From NCBI RefSeq assembly GCF_017591425.1, contig NW_024465664.1, positions 1 to 64,000 of the forward strand: a stretch of DNA of 64,000 nt, written 5' to 3'. The stretch is from Ochotona curzoniae. Its lineage: Eukaryota; Chordata; Mammalia; Lagomorpha; Ochotonidae. The notes below the pieces were generated by a model, which ran no database searches, was not told where the DNA came from, and saw nothing but the letters and a program-made list of their open reading frames with translations. Below are positions 52,701 to 62,708 of this stretch, in pieces; the first letter of the stretch is position 1, and the number at the start of each line of letters is the position of its first letter. The position numbers and the translations under genes were made by a program.

Positions 52701-54198
52701 GATGTGACACCTAGGGATCTCAGTGTGTTGGTGAACGGCAACTTGCCGAAGGAGCAGCACAGCTCTTCCAGTGCCAAAACGACTCCACCTGCCTCAGGAA
52801 CTTCACATACCATCAGCTTTCCTAGCAGAAGTCCCGGAAACCGACTTGGGTCCCATCTTGTCCAATGCCCATGGAGCCCATGTTGATGAAATTTGCCATG
52901 TTGAACACCCACCCCACACAAAACAACCATGTGGATGCTCACTCAAGGCGCTAAGAAGTCCACATCCAGAGACAAGTTCAGCGCCCAAGCCATTTCCAGC
53001 TACCATGGAAACCAAGTGCTCTGGCAGCACATATGTCTGAAAGTGGATGTGACACCTAGGGATCTCAGTGTGTTGGTGAATGGCAACTTTCCGAAGGAGC
53101 AGGACAGGTCTTCCAGTGCCAAAACGACTCCACCTGCCTCAGGAACTTCACATAACATCAGCTTTCCTAGCAGATGTCCCGGAAACCGAGTTGGGTGCCA
53201 TTTCGTCCAATGCCCATTAAGTCCAAGATGATGAAATTAGGCATGATGAACACGCACACAAAACAACCATGCAGATCCTGACTCAAGGGACTAAGAAGTC
53301 CACATCCAGAGACAAGTTCAGCGCCCAAGCCATTTCCAGCTCCCATGGAAACCAAGTGCTCTGGCAGCACATATGTCTGAAAGTGGATGTGACACCTAGG
53401 GATCTCAGTGTGTTGGTGAATGGCAACTTGCCGAAGGAGCAGACCAGGCCTTCCAGTGCCAAAACGACTCCACCTGCCTCAGGAACTTCACATACCATCA
53501 GCTTTCCTAGCAGCTGTCCCGGAAACCCACTTGGGTCCCATCTTGTCCAAGGCCATTGAGCCCAGGATGATGAAATTTGCCAAGTTGAACACCCGTCACA
53601 CAAAACAACCATGTGGATCCTGACTCATGGCACTAAGAAGTCCACCTCCAGAGACAAGTTCAGCGCCCAAGCCATTTCCAGCTACCATGGAAACCAAGTG
53701 CTCTGGCAGCACATATGTCTGAAAGAGGATGTGACACCTAGGGATCTCAGTGTGTTGGTGAATGGCAACTGGCCGAAGGAGCAGGACAGGTCTTCCCGTG
53801 CAAAACGACTCCACCTGCCTCAGGAACTTCACATACCATCAGCTTTCCTACCAGATGTCCCGAAAACACACTTGGGTCCCAACTCGTCCAATGCACATTG
53901 AGCCCAGGGTGATGAAATCATGCATGCTGAACACCCACACAAAACAACCATGTAGATCCTGTCTCAAGGCGCTAAGAAGTCCACATCCAGAGACAAGTTC
54001 AGCGCCCAAGCCATTTCCAGCTCCCATGGAAACCAAGTGCTCTGGCAGCACATATGTCTGAAAGTGGATGTGACACATAGGGATCTCAGTGTGTTGGTGA
54101 ATGGCAACTTGCCGAAGGACCAGCACAGCTCTTCCAGTCCCAAAACGACTCCACCTGCCTCAGGAACTTCACATACCATCAGCTTTCCTACCAGATGT
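49764..54198 (+). repeat. Thirteen-monomer higher-order repeat, copy B
   Basis: Units near 49855, 50198, 50537, 50877, 51220, 51559, 51899, 52239, 52584, 52929, 53269, 53611 and 53950 follow copy A. Visible differences are clustered rather than scattered. Near 50450 the tail reads CCCGGAAACCGAGTTGGG where copy A has CCCGAAAACGCACTTGGG. Near 53441 it reads GCAGACCAGGCCTTCC where copy A has GCAGGACAGGTCTTCC. Near 53515 it has AGCAGCTGTCCC. Clustered differences suggest gene-conversion tracts from other units after the duplication. Confidence 0.93.
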
Positions 54199-55315
54199 CC
54201 CGGAAACCGAGTTGGGTCCCATCTCGTCCAATGCCCATTGAGCCCAGGATGATGAAATCAGGCATGATGAACACGCACACAAAACAACCATGCAGATCCT
54301 GACTCAAGGGACTAAGATGTCCTCATCCAGAGACAAGTTCAGCGCCCAAGCCATTTCCAGCTACCATGGAAACCAAGTGCTCTGGCAGCACATATGTCTG
54401 AAAGTGGATGTGACACCTAGGGATCTCAGTGTGTTGGTGAATGGCAACTTGCCGAAGGAGCAGCACAGCTCTTCCAGTGCCAAAATGACTCCACCTGCCT
54501 CAGGAACTTCACATACCATCAGCTTTCCTAGCAGATGTCCCAGAAACCCATTTGGGTCCCATCTTGTCCAACGCCCATTGAGCCCAGCATGATGAAACCA
54601 GGCATGTGGAACACCCACCCCACACAAAACAACCATGTGGATCCTCACTCAAGGCGCTAAGAAGTCCTCATCCAGAGACAAGTTCAGCGCCCAAGCCATT
54701 TCCAGCTACCATGGAAACCAAGTGCTCTGGCAGCACATGTGTCTGAAAGTGGATGTGACACGTAGGGTTCTCAGTGTGTTGGTGAATGGCAACTTGCCGA
54801 AGGAGCAGCACAGCTCTTCCAGTGCCAAAACGACTCCACCTGCCTCAGGAACTTCACATACCATCAGTTTTCCTACCAGATGTCCCGAAAACCGAGTTCT
54901 GTCCCATCTTGTCCAATGCCCATTGAGCCCAGAATGATGAAATCAGGCATGATGAACACCCACACAAAACAACCATGTGGATCCTGACTCAAGGCGCTAA
55001 GAAGTCCACATCCAGATACAAGTTCAGCGCCCAAGCCATTTCCAGCTACCATGGAAACCAAGTGCTCTGGCAACACATATGCCTGAAAGAGGGTGTGACA
55101 CCCAGAGATCTCAGTGTGTTGGTGAATGGCAACTTGCCGAAGGAGCAGCACAGCTCTTCCAGTGCCAAAACGACTCCACCTGCCTCAGGAACTTCACATA
55201 CCATCACCTTTCCTAGCAGATGTCATGGACAAGGTCTTGGGTCCCATCTTGTCCAATGCCCATTGAGCCCAAGATGATGAAATAACCAGCATGTTGAACA
55301 CCCACACAAAACAAC

Positions 55316-55655
55316 CATCTGGATCCGCACTCAAGTCACTAAGAAGTCCACATGCAGAGACAAGTTCAGCGCCCAAGCCATTTCCAGCTACCATGGAAAC
55401 CAAGTGCTCGGACAGCACATATGTCTGAAAGTGGATGTGACACCTAGGGATCTCAGTGTGTTGGTGAATGGCAACTTGCCGAAGCAGCAGGACAGGTCTT
55501 CCCGTGCAAAACGACTCCATCTGCCTCAGGAACTTCACATACCATCAGCTTTCCTACCAGATGTCCCGGAAATTGAGTTCTGTCCCGTCTTGTCCAATGC
55601 CAATTGAGCCCAGGATGATGAAATCAGGCATGATGAACATCCACACAAAACAACC
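55316..55655 (+). repeat. Chimeric monomer at the one-unit deletion point
   Basis: The head (GGATCCGCACTCAAGTCAC, CCACATGCAGAG) is that of the unit at 38617. The core (GCTCGGACAGCAC near 55405) is of the type at 41001 or 43042. The tail (GCAGCAGGACAGGTCTTCCC, GAAATTGAGTTCTG) resembles the unit at 38958. The upstream pair of units at 38617 and 38958 is thus represented by one mosaic unit of normal length. Unequal exchange between adjacent units in register, with a conversion tract in the middle, would produce this. Confidence 0.8.
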
Positions 55656-56759
55656 ATGTGGATCCTGACTCAAGGGACAAAGAAGTCCTCATCCAGAGAC
55701 AAGTTCAGCGCCCAAGCCATTTCCAGCTACCATGGAAACCAAGTGCTCTGGCAGCACATATGTCTGAAAGTGGATGTGACACCTAGGGATCTCAGTGTGT
55801 TGGTGAATGGCAACTTGCCGAAGGAGCAGCACAGCTCTTCCAGTGCCAAAACGACTCCACCTGCCTCAGGAACTTCACATACCATCAGCTTTCCTAACAG
55901 ATGTCCCGCAAACCCACTTGGGTCCCATCTTGTCCAATGCCCATTGAGCCCAGGATGATGAAATCAGGCATGTTGAACACCCACACAAAACAACCATGTG
56001 AATCCTGACTCAAGGCGCTGAGAACTCCACTTCCAGAGACAAGTTCAGCACCCAAGCCATTTCCAGCTACCATGGAAACCAAGTGCTCTGGCAGCACATA
56101 TGTCTGAAACAGGATGTGACACCTAGGGATCTCAGTGTGTTGGTGAATGGCAACTGGCCGAAGGAGCAGCACAGCTCTTCCCGTGCAAAACGACTCCACC
56201 TGCCTCAGGAACTTCACATGCCATCAGCTTTCCTAGAAGATGTCCCGGAAACCGACTTGGGTCCCATCTCTTCCAATGCCCATTGAGCCCAGGATGATGA
56301 AATCATGCATGCTGAACACCCACACAAAACAACCCTGTAGATCCTGCCTCAAGGCGCTAAGAAGTCCACATCCAGAGACAAGTTCAGCGCCCAAGCCATT
56401 TCCAGCTACCATGGAAACCAAGTGCTCTGGCAGGACATATGTCTGAGATTGGATATGACACCTAGGGATCTCAGTGTGTTGGTGAACGGCAACGAGCCGA
56501 AGGAGCAGCACAGCTCTTCCAGTGCCAAAACGACTCCACCTGCCTCAGCAACTTCACATACCATCAGCTTTCCTAGCAGAAGTCCCGGAAACCGACTTGG
56601 GTCCCATCTTCTCCAATGCCCATTGAGCCCAGGATGATGAAATTACCCATGTTGAACACCCACACAAAACAACCATGTGGATCCTCACACAAGGCGCTAA
56701 GAAGTCCACATCCAGAGACAAGTTCAGCGCCCAAGCCATTTCCAGCTACCATGGAAACC

Positions 56760-58140
56760 AAGTGCTCTGGCAGCACATATGTCTGAAAGTGGATGTGACA
56801 CCTAGGGATCTCAGTATGTTGGTGAATGGCAACTTGTCGAAGGAGCAGCACAGCTCTTCCAGTGCCAAAATGACTCCACCTGCCTCAGGAACTTCACATA
56901 CCATCAGCTTTCCTACCAGATGTCCCGGAAACCCACTTGGGTCCCATCTTGTCCAATGCCCATTGAGCCCAGGATGATGAAACCAGGCATGTTGAACACC
57001 CTCCCCACACAAAACAACCATGTGGATCCTCACTCAAGGCGCTAAGAAGTCCACATCCAGAGACAAGTTCAGCGCCCAAGCCATTTACAGCTACCGTGGA
57101 AACCAAGTACTCTGGCAGCACATATGTCTGAAATTGGATGTGACACCCAGGGATCTCAGTGTGTTGGTGAACGGCAACTTGCCGAAGGAGCAGCACAGCT
57201 CTTCCAGTGCCAAAACGACTCCACCTGCCTCAGGAACTTCACATACCATCAGCTTTCCTAGCAGATGTCCCGGAAACCGAGTTGGGTGCCATCTCGTCCA
57301 ATGCCCATGGAGTCCACGATGATGAAATTAGGCATGATGAACACGCACACAAAACAACCATGCAGATCCTGACTCAAGGGACGCAGAAATCCACATCCAG
57401 AGACAAGTTCAGCGCCCAAGCCATTTCCAGCTACCATGGAAACCAAGTGCTCGGACAGCACATATGTCTGAAAGTGGATGTGACACCTAGGGATCTCAGT
57501 GTGTTGGTGAACGGCAACTTGCCGAAGCAGCAGGACAGGTCTTCCAGTGCCAAAACGACTCCACCTGCCTCAGGAACTTCACATAACATCAGCTTTCCTA
57601 CCAGATGTCCCGGAATCCGAGTTGGGTGCCATCTCTTCCAATGCCCATTAAGTCCACGATGATGAAATTAGGCATGATGAACACGCACACAAAACAACCG
57701 TGCAGATCCTGACTCAAGGGACTAAGAAGTCCACATCCAGAGACAAGTTCAGCACCCAAGCCATTTCCAGCTACCATGGAAACCAAGTGCTCTGGCAGCA
57801 CATATGTCTGAAAGTGGATGTGACACCTAGGGATCTCAGTGTGTTGGTGAATGGCAACTTGCCGAAGGAGCAGCACAGCTCTTCCAGTACTAAAACGACT
57901 CCACCTGCCTCAGGAACTTCACATACCATCAGCTTTCCTAGCAGATGTCCCGGAAACCGACTTGGGTCCCATCTTGTCCAATGCCCATTGAGCCCAGGTT
58001 GATGAAATTTGCCAAGTTGATCACCCGTCACACAAAACAAACATGTGGATCCTGACTCATGGCACTAAGAAGTCCACATCCAGAGACAAGTTCAGCGCCC
58101 AAGCCATTTCCAGCTACCATGGAAACCAAGTGCTCTGGCA
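56760..58140 (+). repeat. Five-monomer-period repeat (1708 bp), copy A
   Basis: Units near 57020, 57360, 57700 and the first part of 58043, together with the second half of the unit at 56675, are repeated 1708 bp downstream at 58728, 59068, 59408 and 59751. Shared markers are CAGTATGTTGG with CTTGTCGAAGG, ACCCTCCCCACAC in the hinge, CAACCGTGCAGATCC, and GACAAGTTCAGCACCC. The period equals four matching units plus one mosaic unit. Confidence 0.85.
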
Positions 58141-58480
58141 GCACATATGTCTGAGATTGGATATGACACCTAGGGATCTCAGTGTGTTGGTGAACGGCAA
58201 CGAGCCGAAGGAGCAGCACAGCTCTTCCAGTCCCAAAACGACTCCACCTGCCTCAGGAACTTCACATACCATCAGCTTTCCTACCAGATGTCCCGAAAAT
58301 TGAGTTCTGTCCCGTCTTGTCCAATGCCCATTGAGCCCAGGATGATGAAATCAGGCATGTTGAACACCCACACAAAACAACCATGTGGATACTCACTCAA
58401 GGCGCTGAGATCTCCACATCCAGAGACAAGTTCAGCGCCCAAGCCATTTCCAGCTACCATGGAAACCAAGTGCTCTGGCA
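58141..58480 (+). repeat. Mosaic junction one monomer long
   Basis: Three sources are visible. About 58150-58265 has GAGATTGGATATGAC and GAACGGCAACGAGCC, as in the units at 39976 and 56335. From about 58283 to 58425 the sequence has CCCGAAAATTGAGTTCTG and GGATACTCACTC with GCTGAGATCTCC, as at 60670-60800. From about 58480 it has GGCAGAACATATG and CAGTATGTTGG, as at 40412. The inserted length is one monomer, so register is kept. Confidence 0.78.
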
Positions 58481-59848
58481 GAACATATGTCTGAAAGTGG
58501 ATGTGACACCTAGGGATCTCAGTATGTTGGTGAATGGCAACTTGTCGAAGGAGCAGCACAGCTCTTCCAGTGCCAAAATGACTCCACCTGCCTCAGGAAC
58601 TTCACATACCATCAGCTTTCCTACCAGATGTCCCGGAAACCCACTTGGGTACCATCTTGTCCAATGCCCATTGAGCCCAGGATGATGAAACCAGGCATGT
58701 TGAACACCCTCCCCACACAAAACAACCATGTGGATCCTCACTCAAGGCGCTAAGAAGTCCACATCCAGAGACAAGTTCAGCGCCCAAGCCATTTCCAGCT
58801 ACCGTGGAAACCAAGTGCTCTGGCAGCACATATGTCTGAAATTGGATGTGACACCCAGGGATCTCAGTGTGTTGGTGAACGGCAACTGGCCGAAGGAGCA
58901 GCACAGCTCTTCCAGTGCCAAAACGACTCCACCTGCCTCAGGAACTTCACATACCATCAGCTTTCCTACCAGATGTCCCGGAAACCGAGTTGGGTGCCAT
59001 CTCGTCCAATGCCCATGGAGTCCACGATGATGAAATTAGGCATGATGAACACGCACACAAAACAACCATGCAGATCCTGACTCAAGGGACGAAGAAATCC
59101 ACATCCAGAGACAAGTTCAGCGCCCAAGCCATTTCCAGCTCCCATGGAAACCAAGTGCTCGGACAGCACATATGTCTGAAAGTGGATGTGACACCTAGGG
59201 ATCTCAGTGTGTTGGTGAACGGCAACTTGCCGAAGGAGCAGGACAGGTCTTCCAGTGCCAAAACGACTCCACCTGCCTCAGGAACTTCACATAACATCAG
59301 CTTTCCTACCAGATGTCCCGGAAACCGAGTTGGGTGCCATCTCTTCCAATGCCCATTAAGTCCACGATGATGAAATTAGGCATGATGAACACGCACACAA
59401 AACAACCGTGCAGATCCTGACTCAAGGGACTAAGAAGTCCACATCCAGAGACAAGTTCAGCACCCAAGCCATTTCCAGCTACCATGGAAACCAAGTGCTC
59501 TGGCAGCACATATGTCTGAAAGTGGATGTGACACCTAGGGATCTCAGTGTGTTGGTGAATGGCAACTTGACGAAGGAGCAGCACAGCTCTTCCAGTACTA
59601 AAACGACTCCACCTGCCTCAGGAACTTCACATACCATCAGCTTTCCTAGCAGATGTCCCGGAAACAGACTTGGGTCCCATCTTGTCCAATGCCCATTGAG
59701 CCCAGGTTGATGAAATTTGCCAAGTTGAACACCCGTCACACAAAACAACCATGTGGATCCTGACTCATGGCACTAAGAAGTCCACATCCAGAGACAAGTT
59801 CAGCGCCCAAGCCATTTCCAGCTACCATGGAAACCAAGTGCTCTGGCA
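58481..59848 (+). repeat. Five-monomer-period repeat (1708 bp), copy B
   Basis: It reproduces 56772-58140 in order. The same tract also matches 40413-41781 at an offset of 18067 bp, so three related copies exist. Copy B shares TTGACGAAGGAG (about 59568) with other right-hand units where copy A has TTGCCGAAGGAG. It also has GGAAACAGACTTGGG at about 59660, which looks private. Confidence 0.85.
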
Positions 59849-62708
59849 GCACATATGTCTGAAAGAGGATGTGACACCTAGGGATCTCAGTGTGTTGGTG
59901 AATGGCAACTTGCCGAAGGAGCAGGACAGGTCTTCCCGTGCAAAACGACTCCACCTGCCTCAGGAACTTCACATACCATCAGCTTTCCTACCAGATGTCC
60001 CGAAAACACACTTGGGTCCCAACTCGTCCAATGCCCATTGAGCCCAGGATGATGAAATCACGCATGCTGAACACCCACACAAAACAACCATGTAGATCCT
60101 GCCTCAAGGCGCTAAGAAGTCCACATCCAGAGACAAGTTCAGCGCCCAAGCCATTTCCAGCTCCCATGGAAACCAAGTGCTCTGGCAGCACATATGTCTG
60201 AAAGTGGATGTGACACCTAGGGATCTCAGTGTGTTGGTGAATGGCAACTTTCCGAAGGAGCAGCACAGCTCTTCCAGTCCCAAAACGACTCCACCTGCCT
60301 CAGGAACTTCACATACCATCAGCTTTCCTACCAGATGTCCCGGAAACCGAGTTGGGTCCCATCTCCTCCAATGCCCATTGAGCCCAGGATGATGAAATCA
60401 GGCATGATGAACACGCACACAAAACAACCATGCAGATCCTGACTCAAGGGACTAAGAAGTCCTCATCCAGAGACAAGTTCAGCGCCCAAGCCATTTCCAG
60501 CTACCATGGAAACCAAGTGCTCTGGCAGCACATATGTCTGAAAGTGGATGTGACACCTAGGGATCTCAGTGTGTTGGTGAATGGCAACTTGCCGAAGGAG
60601 CAGCACAGCTCTTCCAGTGCCAAAATGACTCCACCTGCCTCAGGAACTTCACATACCATCAGCTTTCCTACCAGATGTCCCGAAAATTGAGTTCTGTCCC
60701 GTCTTGTCCAATGCCCATTGAGCCCAGGATGATGAAATCAGGCATGTTGAACACCCACACAAAACAACCATGTGGATACTCACTCAAGGCGCTGAGATCT
60801 CCACATCCAGAGACAAGTTCAGCGCCCAAGCCATTTCCAGCTACCATGGAAACCAAGTGCTCGGACAGCACATATGTCTGAAAGTGGATGTGACACCTAG
60901 GGATCTCAGTGTGTTGGTGAATGGCAACTTGCCGAAGGAGCAGCACAGCTCTTCCAGTACCAAAACGACTCCACCTGCCTCAGGAACTTCACATACCATC
61001 AGCTTTCCTAGCAGAAGTCCCGGAAACCGAGTTGGGTGCCATCTCGTCCAATGCCCATGGAGTCCACGATGATGAAATTAGGCATGATGAACACGCAAAC
61101 AAAACAACCATGCAGATCCTGACTCAAGGGACGAAGAAATCCAAATCCAGAGACAAGTTCAGCGCCCAAGCCATTTCCAGCTACCATGGAAACCAAGTGC
61201 TCGGACAGCACATATGTCTGAAAGTGGATGTGACACCTAGGGATCTCAGTGTGTTGGTGAATGGCAACTTGACGAAGGAGCAGCACAGCTCTTCCAGTCC
61301 CAAAACGATTCCACCTGCCTCAGGAACTTCACATACCATCAGCTTTCCTAGCAGATGTCCCGGAAACCGACTTGGGTCCCATCTTGTCCAATGCCCACTG
61401 AGCTCAGGATGATGAAATTTGACAAGTTCAACACCCGTCACACAAAACAACCATGTGGATCCTGACTCATGGCACTAAGAAGTCCAGCTCCAGAGACAAG
61501 TTCAGCGCCCAAGCCATTTCCAGCTACCATGGAAACCAAGTGCTCTGGCAGCACATATGTCTGAAAGAGGATGTGACACCTAGGGATCTCAGTGTGTTGG
61601 TGAATGGCAACTTGCCGAAGGAGCAGGACAGGTCTTCCCGTGCAAAACGACTCCACCTGCCTCAGGAACTTCACATACCATCAGCTTTCCTACCAGATGT
61701 CCCGAAAACGCACTTGGGTCCCAACTCGTCCAATGCCCATTGAGTCCAGGATGATGAAATTAGCCTTGTTGAACACCCACACAAAACAACCATGTGGATC
61801 CTAACTCAAGGCGCTGAGAACTCCAAATCCAGAGACAAGTTCAGCGCCCAAGCCATTTCCAGCTACCATGGAAACCAAGTGCTCTGGCAGCACATATGTC
61901 TGAAAGAGGATGTGACACCTAGGGATCTCAGTGTGTTGGTGAATGGCAACTTGCCGAAGGAGCAGCACAGCTCTTCCAGTGCCAAAACGTCTCCACCTGC
62001 CTCAGGAACTTCACATACCATCAGCTTTCCTACCAGATGTCCGGGAAATTGAGTTCTGTCCCGTCTTGTCCAATGCCCATTGAGCCCAGGATGATGAAAT
62101 CAGGCATGTTGAACACCCACGCAAAACAACCATGTGGATACTCACTCAAGGCGCTGAGATCTCCACATCCAGAGACAAGTTCAGCGCCCAAGCCATTTCC
62201 AGCTCCCATGGAAACCAAGTGCTCTGGCAGCACATATGTCTGAAAGTGGATGTGACACCTAGGGATCTCAGTGTGTTGGTGAATGGCAACTTTCCGAAGG
62301 AGCAGCACAGCTCTTCCAGTGCCAAAACGACTCCACCTGCCTCAGGAACTTCACATACCATCAGCTTTCCTAGCAGATGTCCCGGAAACCGACTTGGGTC
62401 CCATCTTGTCCAATGCCCATTGAGCCCAGGATGATGAAATTTGCCAAGTTGAACACCCGTCACACAAAACAACCATGTGGATCCTGACTCATGGCACTGA
62501 GAAGTCCACCTCCAGAGACAAGTTCAGCGCCCAAGCCATTTCCAGCTACCATGGAAACCAAGTGCTCTGGCAGCACATATGTCTGAAAGAGGATGTGACA
62601 CCTAGGGATCTCAGTGTGTTGGTGAATGGCAACTTGCCGAAGGAGCAGGACAGGTCTTCCCGTGCAAAACGACTCCACCTGCCTCAGGAACTTCACATAC
62701 CATCAGCT
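59751..62708 (+). repeat. Segment copying 41.7-44.6 kb at an 18067-bp offset
   Basis: Units near 59751, 60091, 60430, 60770, 61110, 61453, 61792, 62132 and 62475 correspond in order to those at 41684, 42023, 42363, 42703, 43042, 43385, 43724, 44064 and 44407. The correspondence ends near 62708, where this side reads CCTACCAGATGTCCCG and the upstream side CCTAAGAGATGTCCCG. The unit at 60770 is itself mosaic: its head is as at 42703, but the core has GCTCGGACAGC as in the next unit. Confidence 0.88.

Larger units (their letters stand above)
54199..58140 (+). repeat. Segment copying 37.5-41.8 kb, one monomer shorter
   Basis: Units near 54290, 54635, 54975 and 55316 match units 16699 bp upstream (37591, 37936, 38276, 38617). 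Units near 55656, 55996, 56335, 56675, 57020, 57360, 57700 and 58043 match units 16359 bp upstream (39297 onward). The 340-bp change of offset means one whole monomer is absent here. The match extends leftwards into 53100-54198. Rare shared markers include CCAGATACAAG, GGACAAGGTCTTGGG, GGATCCGCACTCAAGTCAC, GGCAGGACATATG and GAACGGCAACGAGCC. It is therefore a long-range duplicate of part of the upstream array. Confidence 0.88.
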
